This document shows, one piece after another, positions 25,934 through 34,322 of a stretch of DNA of 44,359 nucleotides. The first letter of the stretch is position 1. Each line of letters opens with the position of its first letter. The notes under the pieces are model-generated. The model saw only the letters and a list, made by a program, of their open reading frames with translations. It ran no database searches and had not been told where the DNA came from. The stretch comes from Roseburia_C sp900315735. Its GTDB lineage: Bacteria; Bacillota; Clostridia; Lachnospirales; Lachnospiraceae. Both the position numbers and the translations under genes were made by a program. The stretch is from the NCBI GenBank assembly GCA_052118425.1, contig JBQKHF010000025.1. The stretch is one strand, 5' to 3'.

Positions 25934-26416
25934 ATGAGAGAGAAGATTTTAACCTTTATAGAGAAGAACAGCAGAATTGATTTAAAAGAGCTGGCTGTTG
26001 TATTAGGCGTAGAAGAAGCAGCCGTTATGAATGAATTAGAAGCAATGGAGAAAGAAAATATCATCTGTGGCTATCATACCTTAATTAACTGGGATAAAGC
26101 CGGTGTGGAAAAAGTATCCGCATTAATCGAAGTACGTGTTACTCCGCAGCGTGGTATGGGATTTGATAAAGTAGCAGAGCGTATTTATAATTATCCGGAA
26201 GTAAATTCCGTATATCTGATTTCCGGAAGCTTTGACCTTTTAGTAACCATCGAGGGAAAGAGCTTGCGTGAAGTATCCCAGTTCGTATCTGAGAAGCTTT
26301 CTGCACTGGATTCCGTATTAAGCACACAGACCAACTTTATCTTAAAGAAATACAAAGACCACGGAACCATTATGGCAGCAAAATCAAAAGATGAAAGGAT
26401 ACAGATGATACCATGA
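25934..26416 (+). CDS. Lrp/AsnC family regulator
   Basis: 160 residues: a winged helix-turn-helix (about 1-55) and a RAM/ligand domain (about 65-145, SALIEVRVTPQRGMGFDKVAERI in part, then VYLISGSFDLLVTIEG). Lrp proteins respond to amino acids. The stop overlaps the aminotransferase start by four bases (ATGA), so the regulator is coupled to an amino-acid enzyme, a common pairing. GGAGG lies 9 bases before the ATG. Confidence 0.94.
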   Translation: MREKILTFIEKNSRIDLKELAVVLGVEEAAVMNELEAMEKENIICGYHTLINWDKAGVEKVSALIEVRVTPQRGMGFDKVAERIYNYPEVNSVYLISGSFDLLVTIEGKSLREVSQFVSEKLSALDSVLSTQTNFILKKYKDHGTIMAAKSKDERIQMIP

Positions 26417-27594
26417 GAAATCCATTATCAAAAACAATTGTAACGATACAGCCATCTGGAATCCGGAAATTTTTTGATATTGTAAATGAGATGGAAGATG
26501 CTATTTCCTTAGGAGTAGGTGAGCCGGATTTCGATACTCCATGGCATATCCGGGATGAGGGAATTTATTCCTTAGAGAAAGGACGGACTTTCTATACTTC
26601 CAATGCCGGATTAAAAGAATTGAAAATAGAAATTGCAAAATATTTATTCCGTAATTATGATTTGCAGTATGATTATCAGCATGAAATCGTAGTAACCGTA
26701 GGTGGAAGCGAGGCAATCGATATTGCCATGCGTGCCATGCTTGACCCGGGCGATGAAGTATTAATCCCGATGCCAAGTTATGTATCTTATCTGCCATGTG
26801 CCGTACTTGCCAATGGTGTGCCGGTACCGATTAATCTTAAGGCAGAAAATGATTTCCGTCTGACGGCAGAAGAATTAGAAGAGGCAATTACACCAAAGAC
26901 CAAGCTTCTTGTTATGCCTTTCCCGAATAATCCGACCGGAGCAATCATGGAGAAAAAGGATTTAGAAGCAGTGGCAGAGGTAGTAAAGAAGCATGACCTT
27001 TTTGTTATCAGTGACGAGATTTATTCTGCGCTGACTTATACGGAGAAACATATTTCTATCGCATCCCTTCCGGGCATGAAGGAACGCACCATTGTTATCA
27101 ATGGATTTTCCAAATCCCATGCTATGACCGGATGGCGTTTAGGCTACGCCTGCGGACCAAGAATCATCTTAGACCAGATGTTAAAGATTCATCAATATGC
27201 AATTATGTGTGCACCGACTACATCACAGTATGCAGCAGTGGATGCACTCCGGGCAGGGGATGAAGATGTCCAGAGAATGCGGGAAGAATATAATGGCAGA
27301 AGAAGATATCTGATGCATCGTTTTGAAGAAATGGGCTTGGAGTGTTTCGAACCGTATGGTGCATTTTATTGTTTCCCATGCATCAAAGAATTTGGCATGA
27401 CTTCAGAAGAATTTGCCACTAACCTCTTAAAGACAGAGAAGGTAGCGGTTGTTCCGGGTACTGCATTTGGTGACTGCGGAGAAGGCTTTATCCGTATTTC
27501 CTATGCTTATTCCCTGGATAACCTGAAAGAAGCATTAGACCGTATGGAGCGTTACATAACAGGATTGCGAGGCAAGAACAATGGCGAAGCTTAA
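26413..27594 (+). CDS. Class I/II PLP-dependent aminotransferase
   Basis: 393 residues, the normal length for the fold-type I aminotransferases. The PLP lysine is in NGFSKSHAMTGWRLGY; SVGEPDFDTP-like SLGVGEPDFDTPW opens the protein, FPNNPTGA contacts the cofactor, and FIRISYAYS holds the carboxylate-binding Arg near the end. The substrate is probably an aromatic or branched amino acid or aspartate; the sequence does not decide. It is translationally coupled to the Lrp regulator and overlaps trmL by 14 bases. Confidence 0.95.
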   Translation: MRNPLSKTIVTIQPSGIRKFFDIVNEMEDAISLGVGEPDFDTPWHIRDEGIYSLEKGRTFYTSNAGLKELKIEIAKYLFRNYDLQYDYQHEIVVTVGGSEAIDIAMRAMLDPGDEVLIPMPSYVSYLPCAVLANGVPVPINLKAENDFRLTAEELEEAITPKTKLLVMPFPNNPTGAIMEKKDLEAVAEVVKKHDLFVISDEIYSALTYTEKHISIASLPGMKERTIVINGFSKSHAMTGWRLGYACGPRIILDQMLKIHQYAIMCAPTTSQYAAVDALRAGDEDVQRMREEYNGRRRYLMHRFEEMGLECFEPYGAFYCFPCIKEFGMTSEEFATNLLKTEKVAVVPGTAFGDCGEGFIRISYAYSLDNLKEALDRMERYITGLRGKNNGEA

Positions 27595-28078
27595 TATCGT
27601 ACTTTATGAGCCGGAGATTCCTTATAATACCGGAAATATCGGAAGAACCTGTGTGGCAACTGGAACCAGACTGCATCTGATTGAGCCGCTGGGTTTTCAT
27701 CTGACAGAGAAGGCAATCAAGCGGGCTGGAATGGATTACTGGGATCAGCTTGATGTAACAAGATATGTCAATTATGAGGACTTTTTAGAGAAGAATCCGG
27801 GCGCAAAGATTTATATGGCAACCACCAAGGGACGCCATGTTTATACAGAAGTAAATTATGAGCCGGACTGTTATATTATGTTTGGAAAGGAAAGTGCGGG
27901 TATTCCGGAAGAGATTCTGATACAGCATCCGGATGAGTGCATCCGGATTCCGATGATTGGAGATACCCGTTCCTTAAACTTGTCCAATTCAGCAGCAATT
28001 GTATTATATGAGGCACTGCGCCAGAACAATTTTGACCATATGCGGCTGGCAGGTGAACTGCACAGATTACATTGGTAG
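27581..28078 (+). CDS. trmL: tRNA (cytidine(34)-2'-O)-methyltransferase
   Basis: 165 residues, a minimal SPOUT (trefoil-knot) methyltransferase. It methylates the wobble ribose of certain leucine tRNAs. Visible motifs are NIVLYEPEIPYNTGNIGRTC at the N-terminus, FGKESAGIPEEI in the middle and the knot segment IPMIGDTRSLNLSNSAAIVLYE. The start lies inside the last codons of the aminotransferase gene. Confidence 0.96.
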   Translation: MAKLNIVLYEPEIPYNTGNIGRTCVATGTRLHLIEPLGFHLTEKAIKRAGMDYWDQLDVTRYVNYEDFLEKNPGAKIYMATTKGRHVYTEVNYEPDCYIMFGKESAGIPEEILIQHPDECIRIPMIGDTRSLNLSNSAAIVLYEALRQNNFDHMRLAGELHRLHW

Positions 28079-28089
28079 AAAGGTAAATT

Positions 28090-28947
28090 ATGGGCATCAT
28101 CAAAGCAAAAGATTTGGTACATGAATATATAAGACGTGATGAAGAAGGCAATGTGGAGTCCATCCAGACCGCTCTTGATAAAGTAAGCCTTGATGTGAAA
28201 AAAGGTGATTTTATCGCAGTATTAGGACACAACGGTTCTGGTAAATCCACCCTTGCCAAGCATATCAATGCAATTTTAGAGCCCACAGAGGGAAGCCTCT
28301 GGGTAGATGGGTTTGATACCACAGATGAGAAAAATATCTGGGATATCAGACAGCGTGCCGGAATGGTATTCCAGAATCCGGACAACCAGATTATCGCAAG
28401 TGTGGTAGAAGAGGATGTCGGATTTGGCCCGGAAAATATGGGTGTGCCGACGGATGAAATCTGGCAGCGTGTAGAAGAAAGCTTAAAAGCAGTCGGTATG
28501 TTAAAATACAGAGAGCATTCTCCGAATAAATTATCCGGTGGACAGAAGCAGCGTGTGGCAATTGCCGGAGTAATGGCAATGCAGCCGGAATGTATTGTCT
28601 TAGACGAGCCGACAGCCATGCTTGACCCAGTAGGAAGAAAAGAAGTATTGGAAGCTGTTCATGCATTGAACCGGGAAAAAGGTGTTACCATCATTCTGAT
28701 TACACATTATATGGAAGAAGTCGTAGAGGCAGACCATGTCTATGTTATGGATGCCGGAAAAGTGGTTATGCAGGGAACTCCACGCAGCATTTTTTCGCAG
28801 GTGGAACGATTGAAGGAATATCGTCTGGATGTGCCGCAGATTACACTATTAGCATATGAACTTAAGAAGGCAGGACTGGATATACCGGATGGAATCCTGA
28901 CCAGAGAAGAACTGACGGAGGCGTTGGAAAAGCTATGTCAATCCTAA
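28090..28947 (+). CDS. ecfA1: ECF transporter ATPase A1
   Basis: 285 residues. ABC ATPase with Walker A GHNGSGKST, Q-loop MVFQNPDNQI, signature LSGGQKQRV, Walker B CIVLDEPTAMLDP and switch His in ITHYMEE. With EcfA2 and EcfT it forms the energising module shared by vitamin- and metal-specific S components encoded elsewhere (group II ECF). Start follows trmL by 11 bases; the stop overlaps ecfA2. Confidence 0.97.
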   Translation: MGIIKAKDLVHEYIRRDEEGNVESIQTALDKVSLDVKKGDFIAVLGHNGSGKSTLAKHINAILEPTEGSLWVDGFDTTDEKNIWDIRQRAGMVFQNPDNQIIASVVEEDVGFGPENMGVPTDEIWQRVEESLKAVGMLKYREHSPNKLSGGQKQRVAIAGVMAMQPECIVLDEPTAMLDPVGRKEVLEAVHALNREKGVTIILITHYMEEVVEADHVYVMDAGKVVMQGTPRSIFSQVERLKEYRLDVPQITLLAYELKKAGLDIPDGILTREELTEALEKLCQS

Positions 28948-29804
28948 TAAATGAATTAAATTATGTTTACAGCTCAGGCACAGCCTATGAGATACATGCC
29001 TTAAAAGATGTCAACCTGAAAATAGAAGATGGCGAGTTTATCGGTATCATCGGACATACCGGTTCCGGAAAATCCACTCTGATTCAGCATTTAAACGGAC
29101 TGGTAAAAGCTACCAGCGGCGGCATTTATTATAATGGACAGGATATTTACGAAGAGGATTTTGATATGAAAACCCTGCGGAGTAAAGTGGGACTGGTCTT
29201 TCAGTATCCGGAGCATCAGCTTTTTGAAACCACCATTTTTGATGATGTATCCTTTGGACCAAAGAACCAGGGACTGACCAAGGAAGAAGCAGGACTTCGG
29301 GCATTTGAAGCATTACGGAGCGTCGGACTTCCGGAAGAGCTATATTATCAGTCACCCTTTGATTTATCCGGTGGACAGAAAAGGCGTGTCGCAATCGCAG
29401 GCGTGCTTGCCATGCGGCCGGAAGTGCTGATTTTGGATGAACCGACAGCGGGACTTGATCCAAAAGGCCGTGATGAAATCTTAGATTTGCTTGCAGCAAT
29501 GCATAAAGAGCGTGGAATTACCATCATCCTTGTTTCACACAGCATGGAAGATGTGGCAAAATATGTGGGCAGAATTATTGTAATGAATCAGGGACAGGTG
29601 ATGTTTGATGATGTTCCGAAGGAAGTATTCCGTCATTATAAAGAGCTGGAAGCCATCGGGCTTGCAGCACCACAGGTAACTTATCTGATGCATGAATTAA
29701 AGGAAGAAGGCTTCTCGGTAAGCACAGATGCAACTACAGTAGACGAGGCACGGGATGAAATCCTGCGTGTGATAACAAAGAGACAGGATGGAACAGTATG
29801 TTAA
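28935..29804 (+). CDS. ecfA2: ECF transporter ATPase A2
   Basis: 289 residues. Walker A GHTGSGKST, Q-loop VFQYPEHQLFE, signature LSGGQKRRVA, Walker B LILDEPTAGLDP and switch VSHSMED. It overlaps ecfA1 by 13 bases and ecfT by 7, which indicates a tightly coupled operon. Confidence 0.97.
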   Translation: MSILINELNYVYSSGTAYEIHALKDVNLKIEDGEFIGIIGHTGSGKSTLIQHLNGLVKATSGGIYYNGQDIYEEDFDMKTLRSKVGLVFQYPEHQLFETTIFDDVSFGPKNQGLTKEEAGLRAFEALRSVGLPEELYYQSPFDLSGGQKRRVAIAGVLAMRPEVLILDEPTAGLDPKGRDEILDLLAAMHKERGITIILVSHSMEDVAKYVGRIIVMNQGQVMFDDVPKEVFRHYKELEAIGLAAPQVTYLMHELKEEGFSVSTDATTVDEARDEILRVITKRQDGTVC

Positions 29805-30652
29805 GAGATATTACATTAGGACAGTATTATCCGGCAGATTCAGTCATTCATAAGCTGGATCCGAGGGTAAAATTATTTGGAACGCTGATTTATATTATTT
29901 CCCTGTTTGTATTTAAGGGACTTCCGGCATTTATACTGGCAGCAATCTTTCTGGTGGTATTAATTAAGCTGTCAAAAGTGCCGTTTTCCTATATGGTTAA
30001 GGGATTGAAAACCATTGTACTGATTATGCTTTTTGCAGCGGTATTTAATCTGTTTTTGACACCGGGAACAAAGCTGGTTTCCTTCTGGATTTTTACGATT
30101 ACTTATGAAGGATTGAAAAATGCCATTGTCATGATGGTTCGTCTGATTTTCTTAATTATCGGAACCTCGCTGATGACACTTACCACAACGCCAAATGAAT
30201 TGACAGATGGTCTGGAAAAAGCGTTATCTCCATTAAAATATATAAAAGTACCGGTGCACGAAATTGCAATGATGATGTCAATTGCACTTCGTTTTATACC
30301 GATTCTGATTGAAGAAACGGATAAAATCATGAAGGCGCAGATGGCAAGGGGTGCGGATTTTGAACATGGAAATCTGATTCAGAAAGCCAAAAACATGGTT
30401 CCGCTTCTGGTCCCGTTATTTGTATCTGCATTCCGCCGTGCCAATGATCTGGCAATGGCAATGGAAGCCCGCTGCTATCGTGGCGGGGAAGGCAGAACCA
30501 AGATGAAACCGCTTCATTACCAGAAACGTGACCGCATGGCATATCTGACTTTACTGGTATATCTTGCAGCAGTCATCGGACTTCGTATCCTCTGGACCAA
30601 TGTACTGTCCGGTATGGTAGCCGGAGTACTTCCGGGAGCATTCCCATTATGA
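29798..30652 (+). CDS. ecfT: ECF transporter transmembrane protein T
   Basis: 284 residues: five or six helices, the coupling motifs with QMARGADFEHGN and AMEARCYRGGEGRTKM that contact the two ATPases, and an N-terminal DSVIHKLDPRVKLF typical of EcfT. No substrate-binding S gene is adjacent, as usual for the shared module. It overlaps truA by four bases (ATGA). Confidence 0.96.
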   Translation: MLRDITLGQYYPADSVIHKLDPRVKLFGTLIYIISLFVFKGLPAFILAAIFLVVLIKLSKVPFSYMVKGLKTIVLIMLFAAVFNLFLTPGTKLVSFWIFTITYEGLKNAIVMMVRLIFLIIGTSLMTLTTTPNELTDGLEKALSPLKYIKVPVHEIAMMMSIALRFIPILIEETDKIMKAQMARGADFEHGNLIQKAKNMVPLLVPLFVSAFRRANDLAMAMEARCYRGGEGRTKMKPLHYQKRDRMAYLTLLVYLAAVIGLRILWTNVLSGMVAGVLPGAFPL

Positions 30653-31461
30653 GTACAGAGATAAATCCGGTTGTGAGCATAGAAGCGGTAGAAGAGCAGA
30701 AAAATCCATCTGCCCCAAACCGATTAAAACGGGTGAAATTAATTGTAGCCTATGATGGCACCAATTATCACGGCTGGCAGGTGCAGCCCAACGGAGAGAC
30801 GATAGAGGGCGTGTTAAACCGCGCCTTAAGCAGTCTCTTAGGCGAAAAGATTGTTGTGACCGGAGCATCCCGGACGGATGCAGGCGTGCATTCCATGGGA
30901 AATGTGGCAGTCTTTGATACGAGGAGCCGCATTCCGGCAGAAAAGATTTCTTATGCCCTGAACCAGCGGCTTCCGGAGGACATTGTAGTACAGAAATCAG
31001 AGGAAGTACCATCTGATTTTCATCCGAGACACTGCGACAGCCGGAAGACTTATGAATACCGAATTTTAAACCGGGAGTTCCCACTTCCGATGTATCGGAA
31101 CAATACGTATTTCTGTTACCGAAAACTGGATTTAGATAAGATGCAGCAGGCAGCGGAATATTTAAAGGGAGAACATGATTTTAAAAGCTTCTGTGCCACA
31201 GCGGCAGTGGTTGAGACAACCGTTCGTACCATTTATGATCTGACGGTCAACAGGCAGGAAGATATCATTACAATCCGTGTTACCGGAAATGGATTTCTTT
31301 ATAATATGGTCCGTATTATTGCAGGAACCCTGCTTCAGGCAGGCATGGGAATGATAGAGCCGGAAGAGATAAAAACAATTCTTGCGGCAAAGGACAGAAG
31401 TGCAGCAGGACCAACGGCACCGGCACAGGGATTGACGATGATTGGAATCGAATATTTGTGA
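30649..31461 (+). CDS. truA: tRNA pseudouridine(38-40) synthase
   Basis: 270 residues. It isomerises U38-U40 in the anticodon arm. The catalytic Asp lies in GASRTDAGVHSMGN; KLIVAYDGTNYHGWQ opens the domain and FLYNMVRIIAGTLL ends it. The first 25 residues form an extra, poorly conserved tail, and an internal start cannot be excluded, but the ATGA overlap with ecfT supports the start used here. The order ecfA1-ecfA2-ecfT-truA-rplM-rpsI is conserved in Firmicutes. Confidence 0.96.
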   Translation: MSTEINPVVSIEAVEEQKNPSAPNRLKRVKLIVAYDGTNYHGWQVQPNGETIEGVLNRALSSLLGEKIVVTGASRTDAGVHSMGNVAVFDTRSRIPAEKISYALNQRLPEDIVVQKSEEVPSDFHPRHCDSRKTYEYRILNREFPLPMYRNNTYFCYRKLDLDKMQQAAEYLKGEHDFKSFCATAAVVETTVRTIYDLTVNRQEDIITIRVTGNGFLYNMVRIIAGTLLQAGMGMIEPEEIKTILAAKDRSAAGPTAPAQGLTMIGIEYL

Positions 31462-31506
31462 TAATTATATAGATGATTATTTGACGAATATTTGTAGAGA
31501 ATTCAC

Positions 31507-31535
31507 TTGACACACGAGGGGTCGTGTACTATAAT
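31507..31535 (+). promoter_or_regulatory. Strong sigma-A promoter of rplM-rpsI
   Basis: Perfect TTGACA at 31507-31512 and perfect TATAAT at 31530-31535 with a 17-base spacer. It gives the ribosomal protein pair its own transcript separate from truA. Confidence 0.95.
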
Positions 31536-31541
31536 ATCTAA

Positions 31542-31684
31542 GTCTGACATAGTACAAGAATGTCAATCCAAAGCCCCGGAGCGACATTTCAACTATAGAA
31601 ACAATAGAGTGGAACGCAAAGCAGACTGCGTCCGGACATTACGCAGAATGTAAATGTTCCTTATAATTTCAAGGAGGTAAACCA
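31542..31684 (+). ncRNA. Leader of the rplM-rpsI mRNA (L13-leader-type region)
   Basis: About 140 transcribed bases before rplM, including hairpins such as CTGCGT/ACGCAG near 31627-31649 and an AAGGAGG ribosome site. An L13 autoregulatory leader is known in many Firmicutes at this position. I place the feature on position and visible stems; I cannot verify the exact consensus. Confidence 0.55.
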
Positions 31685-32113
31685 ATGAAAACTTTTATGG
31701 CTAGTCCAGCAACCATTGAGAGAAAATGGTATGTAGTAGACGCTGATGGAAAGACATTAGGACGTTTAGCATCAGAAGTTGCTAAAGTATTAAGAGGAAA
31801 GAATAAACCAACATTTACACCACATATCGATACAGGTGATTATGTAATCGTTGTAAATGCAGAGAAGATTAAAGTAACAGGTAAGAAATTAGACCAGAAG
31901 ATTTATTACCATCATTCCGATTATGTAGGCGGTATGAAAGAGACTACATTAAAGGAAATGTTAGCAAAGCATCCAGAAAGAGTTATTGAGTTCGCTGTTA
32001 AGGGAATGCTTCCAAAGGGACCTTTAGGAAGAGAAATGTATACTAAATTATTTGTATACGCAGGACCAGACCACAAGCATGAAGCTCAGAAACCAGAAGC
32101 TTTAACATTTTAA
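31685..32113 (+). CDS. rplM: 50S ribosomal protein L13
   Basis: 142 residues, the normal length. KWYVVDADGKTLGRLAS and GDYVIVVNAEKI are L13 hallmarks, with HYVGG-type HHSDYVGGMKE and MLPKGPLGREM. The codon use differs from neighbouring genes (TTA, GTA, CCA favoured), as expected of a highly expressed gene. Confidence 0.98.
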   Translation: MKTFMASPATIERKWYVVDADGKTLGRLASEVAKVLRGKNKPTFTPHIDTGDYVIVVNAEKIKVTGKKLDQKIYYHHSDYVGGMKETTLKEMLAKHPERVIEFAVKGMLPKGPLGREMYTKLFVYAGPDHKHEAQKPEALTF

Positions 32114-32129
32114 TAGGAGGTAAAAAACA

Positions 32130-32522
32130 TTGGCTAATACAAAGTATTACGGAACAGGAAGAAGAAAATCCTCTGTTGCCAGAGTATATTTAGTACCAGG
32201 AACAGGTAAGATTACAGTAAATAAAAGAGATATCGATGAATATTTCGGATTAGAGACTTTAAAAGTTATCGTTCGTCAGCCATTAACAGTTACTGAGACA
32301 GCCGACAAGTTCGACGTATTAGTAAACGTAAAAGGCGGCGGATACACAGGACAGGCTGGAGCAATCCGTCATGGTATTGCAAGAGCATTACTTACTGTTG
32401 ATGCAGATTACAGACCAGTTCTGAAATCTAACGGATTCTTAACAAGAGACCCACGTATGAAAGAAAGAAAGAAATACGGTCTCAAAGCTGCACGTCGTGC
32501 ACCACAGTTCAGCAAACGTTAA
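32130..32522 (+). CDS. rpsI: 30S ribosomal protein S9
   Basis: 130 residues. YYGTGRRKSSVARV at the start, GGGYTGQAGAIRHGIARAL in the middle and the C-terminal RAPQFSKR that reaches the decoding site are intact. The start is TTG at 32130, with GGAGG 10 bases upstream, and is well supported because the family begins directly before YYGTGRRK. It is co-transcribed with rplM and ends before the first terminator-repeat copy. Confidence 0.98.
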   Translation: MANTKYYGTGRRKSSVARVYLVPGTGKITVNKRDIDEYFGLETLKVIVRQPLTVTETADKFDVLVNVKGGGYTGQAGAIRHGIARALLTVDADYRPVLKSNGFLTRDPRMKERKKYGLKAARRAPQFSKR

Positions 32523-32567
32523 CAAAGAGATAATCAATTTCACAATCCAGAACGTCTCAGGACGTTT

Positions 32568-32636
32568 CAGAACAGTATATTACACTCCAGGACATTTGTC
32601 TTGGGGTGTTTTTTTGTGAGAACTGTGGTAAAATGT
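32568..32636 (+). repeat. Terminator-promoter repeat, copy R1
   Basis: Hairpin ACACTCCAGGAC / GTCTTGGGGTGT (32582-32609) with a seven-T tail, then GTGAGAACTGTGGTAAAAT carrying an extended -10 (TGGTAAAAT). It terminates rplM-rpsI. Two further copies lie at 33381 and 42140. Confidence 0.85.
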
Positions 32637-32719
32637 ATTTGTATGAAATAATTGAATATTTGTATATTTGGATAGTAATCATAATATAGATAGTGCATCT
32701 ACATGAAAGGAGCATAGTT

Positions 32720-33433
32720 ATGACAACCATAAGTACAAAGAGTGGAAAAGTGATAAAAGTTGTATCTAGTGAAGAAGAGAAAACTACGCTGACAGTATCT
32801 GATAGTGAAATGGATGCTCGTGCTACAGAGGCTGTTAAAGCAGCTATAAACAAAGCAAAAATATGTAAAAAGCCAATGATTCTTGTGTTAGCAGGTCCTA
32901 ATGGCTCTGGTAAAAGTACAATCACAACATTTTTTGACAAAGTTGGTAAATACACGAATGCGGATGATATTGTTGCAGCAACTGGAATGGATAACATGGA
33001 ATCAGCCATATTAGTAGATAAAATGAGATACGAGTCTATTGATAAAAAAGAAGATTTTACTTTTGAAACGGTATTATCATCTCAGTACAAATTAAACATA
33101 TTAAGAAAGGCAAAGGAAGAAGGCTATTTTATTAAGTGTGTATTTGTATTAACTATTGACCCTAAAATCAATATCACTAGAATAGAATCACGAGTGGCAT
33201 CGGGTGGTCATAGTGTTGAAAGTTCAAAAGTGATTGAAAGATTTTACAAATCAATCAATAATATTAAAGAACTGCTCGAAATATGTGATATTATGCATGT
33301 TTATGATAATACAGAAACACCTACAAGAATTATTCGAAAGCATAAAGATGATATATCGATTTATCCAAATGAGTATTGGGCAGAAAAGGATATATTACAC
33401 TCCAGGACTTTTGTTCTGGGGTGTTTTTTATGA
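32720..33433 (+). CDS. Zeta-toxin-like P-loop kinase/ATPase
   Basis: 237 residues from the ATG at 32720, which has AAAGGAG 8 bases upstream; an upstream in-frame ATG at 32693 is poorly placed. Walker A is GPNGSGKST at about residues 58-66, preceded by MILVLAG. NADDIVAA, FETVLSS and an RIESRVASGGHSV segment follow, the pattern of zeta-toxin and related small-molecule kinases, with the arginines that contact ATP. No epsilon antitoxin is visible upstream or downstream. The last twelve or so residues (ILHSRTFVLGCFL) are encoded inside repeat copy R2. Composition is more A/T-rich than the flanking housekeeping genes. Confidence 0.75.
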   Translation: MTTISTKSGKVIKVVSSEEEKTTLTVSDSEMDARATEAVKAAINKAKICKKPMILVLAGPNGSGKSTITTFFDKVGKYTNADDIVAATGMDNMESAILVDKMRYESIDKKEDFTFETVLSSQYKLNILRKAKEEGYFIKCVFVLTIDPKINITRIESRVASGGHSVESSKVIERFYKSINNIKELLEICDIMHVYDNTETPTRIIRKHKDDISIYPNEYWAEKDILHSRTFVLGCFL

Positions 33434-33448
33434 TAACTGTGGTAAAAT
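33381..33448 (+). repeat. Terminator-promoter repeat, copy R2
   Basis: Hairpin ACACTCCAGGAC / GTTCTGGGGTGT (33397-33424), T run, then TGATAACTGTGGTAAAAT with an extended -10 at 33440-33448. The first half codes for the C-terminus of the zeta-like protein, so gene and repeat overlap. Confidence 0.85.
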
Positions 33449-33489
33449 TACTTATAGTGAAAATATTTATATGCAGGGAAGGACAATTA

Positions 33490-33829
33490 TGATAGCACCA
33501 AGAAAGATAAAACATATGGCGGAGAAAATGGAAAGAGAAAATTTGGAGTTCCGCACGTTTTTGAAGTGTAGTGCAGATGAAAAAAATTAGATGAGCAATT
33601 TGCCAAATTACACAATAAATTGTTTGAAGAGTATGATTGTAGTAGATGTAGAAATTGTTGTAAGTGCTATTATGGGAGTATACCTTTATCTGATATAAAG
33701 AAAGATGCATCTACAAACCAGCCAGAACGTTTACATAGTTTGTATAGTATGTTGGAGGCTGTTCAGGTTTGTCTGGTTGCATTTGAAATATTTGAAAGAT
33801 TAAAGACGGAATATGGCTTTGAAAAATAA
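33490..33829 (+). pseudogene. Broken cysteine-cluster (YkgJ-like) protein gene
   Basis: Two overlapping frames together encode one protein. The first, from the ATG at 33490, reads MIAPRKIKHMAEKMERENLE and on to the stop at 33591. The second, from about 33587, reads LDEQFAKLHNKLFEEYDC and then a cysteine cluster (CSRCRNCCKCYYGSIP), as in zinc- and iron-chelating YkgJ-type proteins. They join through a run of seven A at 33580-33586; one more A would restore a single frame. After about residue 65 the cluster domain stops and an unrelated 40-residue C-terminus follows, so the gene is probably also truncated or recombined. Confidence 0.7.
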
Positions 33830-33857
33830 GTATGATACAATATGAACTAGTATACAT

Positions 33858-33940
33858 TATTTAGACAGCACATTTTAGATAGAGGAATTGAATATTATGA
33901 GGATGGAAATGTTGTTGATTTTCAATGTCCAAAGTCTTGA
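33858..33940 (+). pseudogene. Short coding remnant, SWIM-zinc-finger-like
   Basis: An open stretch encodes HILDRGIEYYEDGNVVDFQC, without a start codon and ending in a stop near 33940. The RG-YY--G-V pattern resembles the N-terminal side of SWIM zinc-finger proteins. It is probably debris of a lost gene. Confidence 0.35.
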
Positions 33941-33997
33941 CATAGCTCCAGTATGGGAAGAAACCGGATATTTTAATAACGATGTATGAAAATTCTT

Positions 33998-34026
33998 TTG
34001 ACATGTTTTGTTAATGATGTTACTAT
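33998..34026 (+). promoter_or_regulatory. Promoter of the type I antitoxin RNA
   Basis: TTGACA at 33998-34003 and TACTAT at 34021-34026 with a 17-base spacer. Transcription should start near 34033. Confidence 0.8.
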
Positions 34027-34038
34027 TATCTCATAAAA

Positions 34039-34063
34039 GGTGCTACCGATAGACGGTTAGTCC
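34039..34063. repeat. Left arm of the inverted repeat bordering the toxin-antitoxin locus
   Basis: GGTGCTACCGA...CGGTTAGTCC at 34039-34063 is repeated in inverted form at 34286-34316 with a 6-base insertion (GGACTAACCG...GTAGTACC). Both arms fall at the 5' ends of the two convergent RNAs. Confidence 0.75.
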
Positions 34064-34080
34064 AGTTTATGAATTGATTA

Positions 34081-34125
34081 AAATAATCGCATCAGTTTAC
34101 CAGACCGGTGGCGATTATTTTTTTT
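34081..34125 (+). terminator. Terminator of the antitoxin RNA
   Basis: AAATAATCGC (34081-34090) pairs perfectly with GCGATTATTT (34111-34120) around a 20-base loop and is followed by further T. The stem overlaps the 3' end of the toxin gene on the other strand. Confidence 0.9.
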
Positions 34126-34211
34126 CGTGATTTATTACCGAGTGTATATCCAAGTCCAAAGCAGGTTAAGCCAAAACTTAAAACTGCAATGAGACTTTCA
34201 AGAGTCAACAT
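34092..34211 (-). CDS. 39-aa hydrophobic type I toxin (holin-like)
   Basis: Read from the ATG at 34211, with GGAGGG at 34215-34220 upstream. The peptide has a hydrophobic helix (LESLIAVLSFGLTCFGLGY) followed by a basic tail with NKSRKK. This is the layout of TxpA/BsrG/holin-like toxins that depolarise or damage the membrane. The antisense RNA covers the 3' end of the frame. A CAGAGGG/CCCTCTG hairpin near 34259-34279 lies in its 5' leader, about 50 bases before the start. Confidence 0.8.
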   Translation of the reverse strand: MLTLESLIAVLSFGLTCFGLGYTLGNKSRKKIIATGLVN

Positions 34212-34285
34212 TGGCATCCCTCCTTTGAAAGATTTCATACAAGATGATTTCTATGTAATCAGAGGGTCACAGTCCCTCTGCTGAA

Positions 34286-34316
34286 GGACTAACCGCTTAC
34301 CGAATAGTGTAGTACC
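34286..34316. repeat. Right arm of the inverted repeat bordering the toxin-antitoxin locus
   Basis: Inverted partner of 34039-34063; on the - strand it forms the 5' end of the toxin mRNA (GGTACTACACTATTCGGTAA...). Confidence 0.75.
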
Positions 34317-34322
34317 AAATTA

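Larger units (their letters stand above)
34033..34125 (+). ncRNA. Type I antitoxin RNA antisense to the toxin gene
   Basis: About 93 bases between a strong promoter and a strong terminator, with no ORF. Its 3' third is complementary to the last 34 bases of the toxin reading frame on the - strand. It begins with GGTGCTACCGAT-type sequence that also begins the toxin transcript. The layout matches convergent type I systems such as TxpA/RatA. Confidence 0.75.
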
